A DNA stretch of 64,000 nucleotides, taken from NCBI GenBank assembly GCA_023014365.1, contig JAEBUN010000033.1, positions 186,001-250,000 of the forward strand, read 5' to 3'. The stretch's first letter is position 1. Every line of letters begins with the position of its first letter. A program made the translations under genes and the position numbers. The notes under the pieces are model-generated. The model did not search any database and was not told the origin of the DNA. It saw only the letters and a program-made list of their open reading frames with translations. This DNA comes from Lepiota brunneoincarnata. Its lineage: Eukaryota > Basidiomycota > Agaricomycetes > Agaricales > Agaricaceae. This document shows, in pieces, positions 50,201 through 61,698 of this stretch.

Positions 50201-50528
50201 TTCGAAGTCGAAGAGGAGTCCGATTGGGTATGAACCGTTCGTTCGTCATTTGGTGGAAAAGGGTCATGCCAAAGAGGCCGTGGCATATGTAGCTCGATGT
50301 GACTCACCAAAAAGGGCTGATCTATATGTCGAGTGTGGCGAGTGGCGTCTAGCGGGAAAGGAGTGCAAAGAGCGTGGGGACAAAGCCAAGCTAGAGTACG
50401 TGCAGACCCTCCTTGTCGAAGTGTAGCGGAGATTGACACTGGCATACCTTGGCAGGGAGATCCGGAAGAAGTGTCCTAATTCGATGATACTTCGCGAGCT
50501 GGAGCAGATCGCAGCCACTATGAAGTAG
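47300..50528 (+). CDS. VPS16: Vacuolar sorting protein VPS16 (HOPS/CORVET core)
   Basis: Class C core subunit that, with VPS33, VPS11 and VPS18, tethers endosomal and vacuolar membranes. ATG 47300 (MDEHPTASWQAMQDG). The N-terminal beta-propeller includes VFYRRQQLYNISGKLPDLSE, IRDTTKILTLNRSAPVVSK, IVRFGWTLDERLVLLNEEGT, SVKQVEWCGNDAILLTWDG and YFYTGSLFAVTEMDGVRIMG. The alpha-solenoid carries LYDAWESFNNRSPKADESIR, YLDFHNPTDFVTMGQTLKVL, YNYASPSHLIARLTSRNLHL, YVLLHLHKRLPLGSFFRLIE, RREQDREMLRDFYYSDDRRV-like text, and ISFFGLSVNDTMRECLINGM. The VPS33-binding C-terminus reads SLDTFSKSKRSPIGYEPFV, DLYVECGEWRLAGKECKERG and ILRELEQIAATMK. Length is about 850 residues, as usual. All phases close without a frame break. 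It converges on SYG1. Confidence 0.96.
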
Positions 50529-51443
50529 CTTCCCATGCGCCCTTCGCCACCGCTAGTCTCAACCTTTACTTTTGCGGCCCCAAATATGTTATATCTAAAG
50601 CGCATATCTAGCCTCTCGGGCTTTATGGGATGTACCGACGATGATTTAGAAATCCAGCTGTTTGTGGCTGCGGTCACGCGAGAATTATGTTTGGATTACG
50701 GCAGACTCATAATTGCATTCGTGGTTTATCCGTCCATGAGGCACTGTCACTTCCTGACAACCGCCAGCTAGGGCCCTGATCCCAGTCATAGACAAGCCGA
50801 ACTTTGCTCCCGACGTTCCTACGGCTGACTAACTTCGTAACCCCCATGATGACACGAACTACCAGTAGATGAATGGTGAACCCCTGACCGAGGGAACCGG
50901 ATGTCATCCTTGGGGGTGCACACCGTCTCCAACGTGAAAGCCTCGGTTGCAGTTTACGGCTGCCTATCTAACGAAAAGAGACTCGCGGTTTGCTTCTGCC
51001 CCTTGGCCCCTTGAAAACCCTGGCCTCTCCAAAGCCCAGGCCATTTTTTGGTCTCAGCCCTGTCACTCTGTCCACGGGTGCGGTGCTGGGTGCCCTGGGC
51101 AGGGATTCATCAGGATTGGAAGACAACACATGGGGGATAAATTTCGATTTGGTAGATTTTTTAGATCTGAAACTGGGAAATCGAAAGCAAGCCACCAAAG
51201 TTGGGTACTAAATGAGAGTGCAAGGAGATAATTATATACAGAAAAAGGAGATAAGCAATGTATAAATGTGTAAGCAGATGTGAGAGGGTGCGAAGCTCGG
51301 CTTGCTTGAAGTAGAGTAGGCAGCAGGGGGCCCAGAGAGAACATGTAAGGAGCGCGAGGGGCGCAGAAATTTTTGAAAAACGTATCCTGAGTCGAGAGAA
51401 AAACACAGGCAGAACATGCGGTGGGAAATTTGGGGCTTCAAAT
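50529..51443. other. Convergent intergenic region, VPS16 / SYG1
   Basis: About 0.9 kb between converging stop codons, holding both 3' UTRs and terminators. Open frames here on both strands (for example 50947-51231) are unsupported. Confidence 0.4.
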
Positions 51444-54400
51444 TTACTTATTTTCTCTCTTGCGGAAGCTGGAGCCGGCATCGTCATCATCGTCATGTTC
51501 TCCATAAGCTTCATCAAAAGCGTATGGGAGGGGGACTTCGCGTGTGACGCGATATTGATCCATGTTACCAAGGTGTTCGTTTTCCAGACGATCTACGATA
51601 ACTGTGAATGAATGACGGTTGCGGCAGCAGGAGAGGAGCTTACAAAAATTCCACTGGACCCGACGCAGTCATTTCCAGGAGGCCCACAACGAATGTTCGA
51701 ATCAGCATATTGGGCCCCTTTTGCGGAATATAGAATACCCAAGCAAAACGGATAAGTATGTTTGTTACCTATATGATCAGGGTTGAGTCACAAACAAGCA
51801 GCAAAAAGGACCATTCAAGGCTCACGATGGCAGCATAATACAACTAAAAGACGAATATGAGCACTGAATCACGGAAGGGGTTGTGTGGGACGGACATATA
51901 TATGATTAGAGTATCCTAACTCATCACGGAGGAAGCGATGCTTCGCATGAGGTCGAAAGAAGGGACCAATCCATCAACAAATCCTGGAGTATCTATCAAA
52001 ATAGCGACCGAATGAGGCATTGGATTTGACTTACCCAGCCGGTGGCATACACAGAATAGCAAGTGTTGCAAAGACACCATAAGGCAAATATGGCATTATT
52101 ATGATGCATCCCTAGCCCAACGTCAACACTGTTCAACATGAGGGGAATGAAATCCAACCAATACCTTGGTGTCTCCACAGGACATAGAAGAAATAAGTGA
52201 CTATACCAAGTTCCATACTTGCCACCCTAGAGCAGAAGATGTAGGTTGTACACAAGACAGTAAGGGTGTTGTTCCTCACGTTGATCAAATGGGCGACTAG
52301 CTTGGAATCGATATAACGTTTGATGCTCTGAACGACACGGATAAGAAATGGTAAGGCAGCAAGGACAAAGGGAATTGGCCAGTTATTAGACGAAGCTCGG
52401 CAAGTATTCCAATTAGCGGGGAAACCTTTCGCATACACACACGCAAATGTGTACAAGTTGGATAAAGTGAACATCAAGCTGCAGAGTTGGTCACTACAGG
52501 TGATAAATTGAGTCCCAGGATGATCAACCAGATGAAAAAAATACGACATACCCCAACCAAAAGTCTGTAAACTGCAATCCGCGCATCAACCTTCTAAAAG
52601 GGCGGAACAAGAGAACCTACTTACCTCGACGCGTCCCCTGCCTGGGATAAATAGCTTTCCAATATGCTTTATGAACCAGTATCTCGAAGAGCGGGATAGC
52701 AAGGACAGAGGATTGAGTGTTACCACAGCCATCACCCCAAGCCAAACAAGCGGCCAAGTTGTCGGTGATATATGAGGTGACCCCACGCGGGCGAAAGATA
52801 ACCAGAATGCATAGCACAGTGTTGCAAGCAGGAAGCTGGGTGTCTACGAAGAATGAGAGAGAAGTACAAGCACTCATATTGCCAACCCTACCTCAAAGTA
52901 TTCCCGATAATCAAGCCGAGTTCGAACATCGAGCTCTACGTGCTGGAGGTGAGCGAGGACGATGCGTTAACTATGAAAAGTGTCCCACCGAAGATGAAAA
53001 CGTAATTAATGCGAGAGCGGGCCCATACAACGAGATTGATTCCAACCAAGACGGAGAACAGGACGGGGATAAAAATGATACCATAGATAAATAAGAGGGC
53101 ATCCCAGCCGCGTATTCCCTCACGAGTCTCTCTCGAGTAACCTGGCGAGACAATTCATTGCAGGTGGTGGCGCAGGTCATGCATGAAACAACTCACTGTC
53201 ATAAATACCCGCCACAAGAGCTGGAATGGCAAGGCCAATCATGAGTCCCTGAGCGGAATGTGCTAAAATGGTGGGTTTTGCGACGGATGCGACCTCGTAA
53301 GCGATCCACAGCTTTCTTCATATTTCCGCCAACTGGGTGCTTAGGTGAACCGAGAGTCAAGACTTAAAGGAAGAGATGCATACGAAATTCCTCTGCATAC
53401 AGCGCCTGCATTTCCTTCATCATTGCTTGGAGGGTCCTATCGGAAGCGAAAGCACTTCTATCAACCTGGGTTCTCACATAAATTCAAGAACACTATATGA
53501 CTGCTGGGGCGTGTACCCTTTCGGTCATGTACTGCTCCTGAGCTTGTATCTGTCGCATGATCATTTAGAATCAACGGTATACACCACTTCGGGTAACACA
53601 TACCTTGGTCACTTTGTCAAATTTCTTGAGAGCTTTACGAAAACCAGTGATATTGAGAATCTATATATGAACCCTTGATGAGTGGGTGCACATTTCCCAG
53701 GGTGTGCATGCGGACCCTATAGTTTTGTAGCAACTCCATGCCCCTACCGACAAGCTGATCAGTGACTCTTGGAGGGATACGACTAAGCACTAGCATGGAG
53801 GAGGGTGGGTATTGCCGCCATTACCCAACCTCATAAGTTGCATGGTAGTGACACACTTACCGGTAATGTTCCAGAACAGCCTTTTTAAGTTTCTTCCTTG
53901 CGTAAAGATAATCGTCCGGATCAGAAGATAGCGGGACGCCGCGGCCCTCTCCATTGCGGTCTTGAATATCGCCCGACTCAGACTTCTCCTGATTACCATT
54001 TGTCACATGGGGTGGTAGGGAATGAAGGGGGGAGGTTTGGTCATCCGTGGTAGTAACTCCCTAGACCGGGCATCAGTGATAGGTGATCACGGTCAGAGCG
54101 GAGCAGTTGAGCTTAGTTCTCATTCTTGCTTGGACGGACCTTAGATTCTGGGTTCTGGACACCCACGTGTGGCCTTAGTTTGAGCTTGAGGGTGGTACCA
54201 ATGGCTGAGGTCCACGAAGTTTTGTTACCATTTGCTTTCTACGAAAGAACAGGGCCTTGGTCAGATGATAACACGGTGTCAGCCCCAAATACATACCTGC
54301 ACAAGTTTTTCGTGTTCCCGAAGTTCCCGCAGTTGCCTTTGCAAGAGTTGTGTTCGAAGAGAAAACTCCTTTTCCCGAGCCACGTAAAAAGACTCCACCT

Positions 54401-55122
54401 TCTCCAACTGAGTATCAAGCGCGTTGAAGAAAACAGTTTCCTGAGGCAAAAGCTGGGGAAGGAGCTCGCGCAGAGGTAAAAGGGCCGTAGGATCCGTAGG
54501 TCCAGAATGGGACCCTTTTCCTAGATGAAAGGGTGATTTATGGGATATTTTATTTATTAAGATGGCATCAAAAACCCACGACGATTGGAAATGCTGCGTT
54601 CTTCGGATCGCTTTAGACCGGAAAGACCCTGCTGGGTAAAAGACAGTCGGGGACCCCGCGCTGAGGTCCGTCGGCGGAGCATAGGGGAGCTCAACACGGG
54701 GGTACCGGATCCCTCTGAGAGACGGGGAGCATCCGGGGGGGATTTTGCTGTGGAACTTGGATGATTTGAAGGATATTCAGGCCGTAGTTCTGAAGGAGTG
54801 TCGTTGGAAGTGCGGTCAACGTGCGAGGTGGCCGGGGACTGTGCAAGGTCCGAATTTTTCCGTGGGGAGCGAATGACACCAATTCGCTTTTTTAGGCCGC
54901 GATAATCGCTGCGAAAGTCATTGTTCGACAATCGAAATCAAATTATATGACAAGGCATACATATACGCTTTTTTCCATTCCGGGGTCTGGCAGCCAATGT
55001 AAGCAAAGGGGAGACGAGAGAGGTTGAGGGCGGTACCTGAGTATCCTGGAGATACCTGTACACAACTTTAGCGTAAGGGCCAGCACGTATGATAGACAGT
55101 GTACCCACTGAGCAAATTTCAT
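51444..55122 (-). CDS. SYG1: SPX-EXS protein, SYG1/XPR1/PHO1 family, one frame break
   Basis: Multi-pass phosphate exporter/signalling protein. ATG 55122 gives MKFAQYLQDTQ over two exons, then PEWKKAYIDYRGLKKRIGVI, the SPX start. After a Ser/Pro-rich insert the SPX continues LEKVESFYVAREKEFSLRTQ and RQLRELREHEKLVQ, ARKKLKKAVLEHYR, GMELLQNYRILNITGFRKAL and ERVDRSAFASDRTLQAM. Membrane part: ILAHSAQGLMIGLAIPALV, ETREGIRGWDALLFIYGIIF, GINLVVWARSRINYVFIF, ELDVRTRLDYREYFE. EXS domain: TWPLVWLGVMAVVTLNPLSL, GDQLCSLMFTLSNLYTFACV, NWNTCRASSNNWPIPFVLAA and FLIRVVQSIKRYIDSKLVAH. C-terminus: RLENEHLGNMDQYRVTREV with an acidic run EHDDDDDAG. Between KKTHHFSTFRSG-type text and LMIGLAIPALV the frame slips by one base at 53247-53249 (a CCC/GGG run, one base too many). 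No intron fits, so an assembly indel or a null allele is implied. Confidence 0.9.
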
Positions 55123-55676
55123 GGGATGTAGAAAACAGGCACGCCCGTTGTCGAGAGAAGAAACAACATTTGTGATGTCATCCTATCATCAGCATCATGA
55201 CCGAAACCAAAATAGCCCTTCTCGCGCGATCGGCCTTAAATGCCTACCGCGAGGAACGATGGACATAGGCTCCCGCCCCTGACAGTTGGGCCAAACACCG
55301 ACTGACATGAATCTTTCAACAACGTAAAACGAACAATACAGACCAGCCCCAGTTACCAGAGGCCCCACGCTCCATGTGAGCTCACTGCCAACCACTATCC
55401 GACAAAAGGAATACATTTTCTCCTCCAGTAATCCCCCAAGTTCACAGGAAAATCCACGATGATCGCAGGTTTCATTCTCGCGACCCCACCAAATACGGGG
55501 AAAGTGTGCCCCTGCCCGTCCAATTTCCAAAGCACCACTATAGCCGCTCGGTTCAAAGATGCTTACCCTCAAATGACAAATTCACCCGACACCAACCGGA
55601 CGAGGAACCCCGTGTTTTAAAAGGGAAGGGAAACCAGAATCCAACAGGTTTTCTCTCCTCTGCTGAAACAGTCATC
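55123..55676. promoter_or_regulatory. Divergent upstream region of SYG1 and the small secreted protein gene
   Basis: 554 bases between divergent starts. The 60 bases before 55677 are CT/A-rich (TTTTCTCTCCTCTGCTGAAAC) like a fungal core promoter. No named element could be assigned. Confidence 0.4.
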
Positions 55677-56376
55677 ATGTATAAGCTCGTTGCTGCTCTC
55701 TTCATTGCTCTCTCCGCCCAAGCGGTCTCTGCCGATTACCTCGAGCCCGGCGACACCTGCGTCAGTATCGCTGGACCATCCGAGGTATGTCTTTCGTTTC
55801 CAATTCCCAATCATGAACATTGCTGACATCAAGGGATAGATTCCTTGTAATTGTGTCGTCTCCTGATCGCTAAGAATCCCCCTGCTCATATAAACTTACT
55901 CCAGGCCGTCCTGGTGATTTGTGCTGCCCCATCGCCGTCGATCTTTCTCTGTACGCCGTAATTATGTCACGGCACTGGGATCGTCTAACCTCGCTCCACA
56001 GTTGCTATGATGGCCCCGAGACTTCTTGCCCTCCTTCTTTCCTAGAGGAAGGAGCTCTCTGTAAGCAGTCAACCTCACAAGCACCAACACTCTGTTCTAA
56101 TGGCACTTGTCTTTCAGGCTCTGGGTTCGCTGGACCTTCTCCAGTACGTCTTTCTCTCTGCTCATTATGCGGTCGTTTTACTTAGCGATGTGCCACAGAT
56201 TCCTTGTAAATAATTCTATGATGGAGTCTGCCCTGCTACTCATGAAACACGCTTCCTTAGGCTGGCCTGGTACCAAATGCTGCTCTCTTGGCCCCGACCG
56301 CTCTATGTGGGTTTTTCATAGCTTGGCATTGGTCACATTACTGACGTCAACTTCCAGCTGTTCCAACGACTGCTGA
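55677..56376 (+). CDS. Small secreted protein with two six-cysteine knottin-like modules
   Basis: Unrecognised as a named gene. ATG 55677 opens a clean signal peptide (YKLVAALFIALSAQAVSA). Eight short exons give a mature chain of about 80 residues with 12 cysteines in two modules. Both modules follow C-x10-C-x5-CC-x8-C, with a last C after 7 residues in module 1 and 3 in module 2. The shared core is AGPSxIPC, then xPGxxCC. Introns fall at the same three places and in the same phases in both modules: after AGPSx (phase 0), inside the second cysteine codon (T|GC, phase 1) and in the codon before the fifth cysteine (phase 2). The C-C-CC-C-C order is that of inhibitor cystine-knot peptides. The stop follows the last cysteine (56374-56376). 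It could be an apoplastic effector, an antimicrobial peptide or a cell-wall peptide; the sequence does not tell. An alternative donor in module 1 would add Asn-Cys. Confidence 0.72.
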
Positions 56377-56490
56377 ATTCGTGGGGAACGCATATATTGT
56401 CCCGAGATGTTATGATAAGAATTCTCAGATATCTCGATATGACATATTTTCGAACTTGCACTTGTTCTGTGAGATACAAGGCTCTTGACA

Positions 56491-57579
56491 TCAAGCAGAC
56501 TTTTCCCTTGCCACCGCCTCCGCCATCTTTCCAAGCGTTTCAAACCTCCAAGTCCACCTCTTCGTCCCCTCCGGTACATCCTTACAAGTTACAGCACCCT
56601 GCCTATCGATCCACACACTAGTTAACCCCAGTCGGTGGGCCGGCTCATGATCATGCTCCAAGCTCTGTGCAACAATCAATACTTTTGACTTGATCTCCTC
56701 TTCGCTGAGTTTCAAGTCACCCAATAGAGCAGGATCAGATCGGATGCACTCCAGAGCAGTGTGGAAACCCCCTAGTGCGGGTTTATAACACTTGGTATCT
56801 TGGGCCGTGAGGATAAGTGAGAATGGGGAGCGTGAGTTGGGTGTGCTCTGAGGATGCCAGTACTTAGCATATAGGGGCTGCTGTTGGTCGGCAGTCGAAA
56901 CAGCTGTGGAAGCAGATAATAAATGGGGGTTGGTATAGATCTTGAGCTCATCCCCGTTTGCAGCGGGGACGCCAAGGGACAGTTTCGTGTGGGTATAACG
57001 AAATGAGTCGTGATCGACATTGGAGAGTACGACCAACTTGTAATCTTTCGCTAGTTCGTGGAGAGCAGCACAGCTATCGGGAAAGACAGGCCAGTGTTGT
57101 ACAGACTTGCCAAATTCGACGTGAGGGTTCGCGTCAGAGGTAGTCGGCTGGTTGGAGGTAGAGGGTTTTGTTGAGGCGCTGGCTTCGGCTGCGGCCGTAG
57201 TCGCGCTACCATCCAGAGTGGATATAGCGCCCTCAGAGGTGTTATCCCCCGATTGTGCTCTCAGGCGCTCTTCGAGCACCTCGGAGCTCCTTGCAAGCAG
57301 ATCGGCGTAGAGCATATCTGGGTACTGTGCCTCGAGGTCGTGCTCGACGGATGCGTGTGCGATTAGAGCATCTTTCCGACTCCACTTCTGGGATACGGGA
57401 TATTTGTCAAGCAAAGGCTTGAGAGCGTTGAACAGACCTGTTTCCCAGTCCTATAGGGAAGGCAGTTGTCGAACTAACATCGCCTAGGCATTGAGGTGGC
57501 AACATACCGCGAGCGTGCCGTAGACATCAAAGACCAGGACTTTGTAGTCCGTCAATCTGGGTTCCGAGCTAGTCGTCAT
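56491..57579 (-). CDS. HAD-superfamily haloacid dehalogenase-like hydrolase
   Basis: Cytosolic hydrolase of the type II 2-haloacid dehalogenase subgroup. Two exons; the ATG at 57579 gives TTSSEPRLTDYKVLVFDVYG with the nucleophile Asp in FDVYGTLA, and an intron (about 57448-57510) precedes DWETGLFNALKPLLDKYP. Cap-domain text (RKDALIAHASVEHDLEAQYP, YADLLARSSEVLEERLRAQS) is followed by an unusual Ser/Thr/Ala-rich low-complexity insert of about 45 residues (near 57130-57260). The Rossmann core resumes: WPVFPDSCAALHELAKDYKL, motif II Ser in LVVLSNVDHDSF, motif III Lys in DTKCYKPALGGFHTAL and VAQSLEHDHEPAHRLGL with VWIDRQG. It ends VAREKSA at 56491. The true substrate is unknown; fungal members are rarely tested on haloacids. 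Confidence 0.9.
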
Positions 57580-58008
57580 GGCTTTGAGCAAGGTGGAGGT
57601 AAGGTTGAGAGTGATGGTCTACGACCATTGACTCATCCTGTATCAACATGACGTCATACTGTGGAAGATCTGCGAGAATATATTGATTACAGGAAATAGG
57701 GGTATGCTCGTACATAGGGACTCTCATCCAGCTGGAGCCATGATGATATATGTCCGGGGGGGGGGCTACAGTCCTAGCGGCTGCAGGCAACAAGTGGATT
57801 TGCTTGTTGAGAAATAGCCGCACTTATCATGCGTCCCCTGAGGTAGGAAGATGGGGCGAGCGAGCGCCTGTTGGCCCTGCATCACAAAAACTGTCCTTGT
57901 GAATAAATCAAAGTGTAAGTGAGTTGTAGAATACAAGTTTTCGTAACGATGCGTCCAACTGGCACACGAATGGAAAGAGGGAAAACCATGTAAGAGGCAT
58001 CGATAACG
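57580..58008. other. Intergenic, HAD promoter side
   Basis: 429 bases between two minus-strand genes; includes a G-run at 57757-57764. No gene is supported. Confidence 0.35.
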
Positions 58009-60374
58009 TCATGCAGCAAATAGACCAATTTTGTCCCCACCGGAGACGTTGGGACGCAGGCGTACGTAGATATTATTGGCTGCACGGGAGGAGTTTTGGT
58101 CAAAGGGAGCGAGTGGTGTCCTACGCAGATCACCGTTGGCAGTTGCGGCAACAACCTGTAAGACGTCCCCGGCATCGAAGAACATCTGGATCTCGGGCTG
58201 GTCGTCATCCCTAGTAATCTTGACCAGGGGATATACGACACAGATGATGGATGCAAGTATGATGAGGGTTGGGGCAATCATGATGGCGGGGGAAACATTC
58301 TTGTCTTGGTACCAGCCGAAGGTCTCCACGAAGAATGTCCCGTTGGTCGCCCTTCGCATCGATTGTGGTATCACGCTCGCGCCGTTGAACGATCCATTGT
58401 CGTCAACTGTGTATGCAGCGCGCAGAAGCTATGAAACGACTCGGTCATCATAGAGCTATAGAAGAGGGACGCTGCACTAACTGTTCCGCTAAATTCGGCG
58501 ACACCGCGGATGTAGTTCTCCTAAGATCGATGATCAGACACGCGAAGCAAGGCAATCGTTTCTGACAACATACCAGAACGGAGATATATTTCCCGTTGTC
58601 TATATTTTGGACGAAGGATGCCAGTGAATTGGCAACAACGTTCCCTGATGCACTCTGGGCAATGGCAACTGCGCGCGTCAAGGCTGCAACTGGGTAGCTT
58701 GAAAGAAGGCCTAGCTCGGCGGTGGTTATGGGGTCCGTGGCGTTGATATAATTAGGGGGAGGGCTGAAGAACAAGTTCGACTGCGAGGTCCCGAATGCGC
58801 CGCTCTGGCGGTATTCGACGTCGAGAGTAGTGATGTACGAATCAAGGGTGCAGACCGATACGCCAAGTCGAGTATAAATTCCGCCGCCAAAATTAGCGAT
58901 CTCTGTAGAAATATTGTGAACGGACGGAGCAGGGAACCATTGCAGATTTTTTGACTTACCCCAATGTCCGCGAGGTATTTCACCCTTGCCAGCTCCGTCG
59001 TCAGGGATGAAACATGGGACTGAGAAGAAATAATCGCCTCTGTCCGATGCTATTACCGGCTCTGCAACACAAGTCTATAAGAACCTCCATTTGGAGTGGG
59101 TTACATGCAACGTACCCCATTGATGTTCTTTAGTGTCACTTGGACACCGAGATTTTATGCGGACGAGCGTTATATTGTAAGAATCAGGGATAGAGAGGGG
59201 TTCCGTATCCACTGTGATATTAAATGGGGTTGTATCTCTGAGCTCACAGGTGACATTCGCGGTGAGGCCCTGCTGACGCATGTTGTAGCGGCGAGGGTAA
59301 CCTGGTGGATTGCGCTCTAGCTGTTGGAGATTCGTGTTCACGGGATAGCTGCCATTGGACGAGATGACGCTTGGCAAGGCGTAATAATTTGCGGGGAGTA
59401 TTCCATCTGGCGGCCGCCAAAGTTAAAGAAAGAGGTGGGGGTAGCAGGGACATAACATCTCACACGTTCCGCTACCGACATAAGCAAAAGAATCAAAGTT
59501 GAAGAGCGTCGGCATTCCTAGCCGGAAGCTAACGGCTGATGTACCACTGGAGATGACTTGACTGACCACGTTTGCCCTGAGGTCTGGGTAAAGGAAGTCA
59601 TACCGGAGAAGCTATAGAGATAACAAAAGATAGAGCCTAACGTACCAGGAGCGAAGTTGAGAGTGTCCCTAAGGAAAATACTCATGAAGTCAGGGCTACT
59701 CAGGTCTAACTCAAAGCCAGACATGGGATTTGAGAGCTCAATGCGCCTCGGAGTCAATAGAGTGCTCCACCTACAAAATCATGAGAGGGTTTATGCGTCG
59801 CAGGAGTTGGAGAAGCTCACGAAGCCGTCTGCCAACGGAAAATGAAGAAGCAAATAAACCCTAGGAGAGTCCATTTCCATCGAACAAAATTCTTGATTAA
59901 GGATTTCTGGGAGATCCTGATAGAACTGGAAACGATGTATAGTGATGTAGGGTCCGGGCCCGATAAGAAGGCGGTCAGCGCGTATCGGATAGCATGAGAG
60001 AACAGGCTGAGTGGCGGGGGTCAGTCGAGTGTGGAAGGGTTAAATTGTCCAAAAACGTACTATCCTGTTATGCTGGAAATTAGCGAGGCAATAAATGTGG
60101 TGATCATTGTAATGGCCTGGCCACTATCTCGCAAACTGGCCGCTCTCGTGTCGTTAAAAGGGATCGGCCTTAAGCTGGTCACAACAAAAAACGACCATCC
60201 AAAAATCAAAATCGCTCCCTGACCAACAATCACCAGCAACGGCCATTTGAGGCGTGGCGATCTGAGTGATCCCCGACGACCCCCTGGAGGAAAATGGGTC
60301 AAACTTGGAGACTCGCCGCATTGGCAGGTACTCTTACCGTCGTTGATGTCTTGCAGGCGGTCCAGGATATACAT
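58009..60374 (-). CDS. Membrane protein with large Cys/Asn-rich ectodomain, unknown function
   Basis: Not recognised beyond resembling long hypothetical proteins of Agaricomycetes. The proposed ATG at 60374 (MYILDRLQDIND) joins over an intron to SLRSPRLKWPLLVIVGQGAI with a membrane helix (LVIVGQGAILIFGWSFFVV). A long outside region has many NxS/T sites (NGSYP, NVTCEL, NITVDTEPL, NITLVR, NATDP) and scattered cysteines, over several exons down to about 58380. A second helix, PAIMIAPTLIILASIICVVY, comes near the C-terminus, followed by a tail with DVLQVVAATANGDLRRTPLA, ending GLFAA at 58009. Topology would be in-out-in. The start is uncertain because an alternative ATG further up (near 60465) runs into a stop. 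Exon phases in the middle were only partly checked. Possible receptor or wall-sensing role is a guess. Confidence 0.5.
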
Positions 60375-61698
60375 CCGTTTCCTTCAGGTCGCCGGAGGAA
60401 TCAGCAGGATAGGAATGAGTGGCCACCGGACATAGTCCTGTGTCGAAGACATGTTGGACAAGGGGGGTTGGCGTGGGCTGGCCGGGCCAAAAGAATTGGG
60501 CCTTAAATAGTCCCTCCCAGGAATTCAAATAGGTGCTGTCAAACCATCCCTGATTGAATTCAGCCAACAATCGGCTGCAGCCCATAGCACGGGGCCAGGA
60601 AATATCGGGAAATACCCACCCGATAAAATAATACAAAGGCGAAGCCTCTGATTGAGCAAAATGGTGATACGAAGTACCGTCCTCGGTGCTCACGAGCCCC
60701 AACTTTGAGGATGATAGGAAACCTGAGAAAGGATGACCGCTTCCTTGTTGCCAACTATGGCACCGTGGACGCCTTCCGAAAAGGAAAGAAGGGAGAGGCC
60801 GAGCACCCCGTTATGCCTCCCGATACTGACATCCGGGAAGCCACCCCATCACGAATCAAACGTCAGACAAAATCCTGTACTGAATTCCCATAGCGCCAAG
60901 GTACAAGTAAAGCGGTGGCTTATCCGTAGCATAAGGGTCCTTGAAAACTGGCACGAGTAAACACCTGCTTAACTTCCTGTAATAACTTGATACAAAACTG
61001 CCATTGAAACTACGATACCAGCCCTCATATGTGTGGCGGGTTCAAGCCTCAGGCCTCCAGACTTTCCCTCCTAATAAGCCGTACACGCGTCGGGCCCGGA
61101 GGATACGTAGAGTAACAGATGAGGAACGCGAAAGAGAGAACCGCGACTATAGAGGGGGATGCGCTGTCGGACTGATCCCCGAGACCACCGATCAAGTCAC
61201 GAGTGTGGATGGGGAGCAGCAGGCTGTTCGGCTCTGGGCCACCCGCAAAGAGCTCTGTAGGGAGGCACTCAAGCTCTCAAGTTCGTTAGTGACATCATAC
61301 ACTTTCTGACCCTATAAGCAAGGGAGCGGATTTTCTTGTTTGTCAACCAGCGGATCTATGGCGGCAGGTCATCCTCAGCGTCCACACAGCCTTTGGAAGG
61401 ACCGAAGGAGCCACCTTCTTGCCGCCTGCGTATTCACGATGAACCTTTCTTGAGTGATCAGGCCCTGTCAACGAGCGCTGAATGAAGGCATGGGATCCTT
61501 GGATGCGCTGATGATTGATCGACCAAGAATCAGCCCGCACAGCCATTTTTAATATCCTCGAGAACAGGCAGCGTGCGGGGTGCCTTGATCATGATCATGT
61601 CCATCCCTAAGGCACTCAACTGCTGTTACACTCCGCGCCTGCCGGCGCCAGTTGATCTATAAAATACGCAAGACTTTGCCACCTCTTCTTAGTCTGCC
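60375..61698. other. Intergenic, 1.3 kb between divergent genes
   Basis: Contains the promoters of the ectodomain protein and the GPCR-like gene. Short open frames (60705-60893, 61004-61309) lack conserved motifs. A TATA-like CTATAAAATA lies at 61655-61664, about 35-45 bases before the receptor start codon. Nothing else is seen. Confidence 0.45.

Noticed and set aside
61040..61075. GGTTCAAGCC resembling a tRNA T-arm
   Set aside because: No acceptor stem, D-arm or anticodon arm could be built around it.
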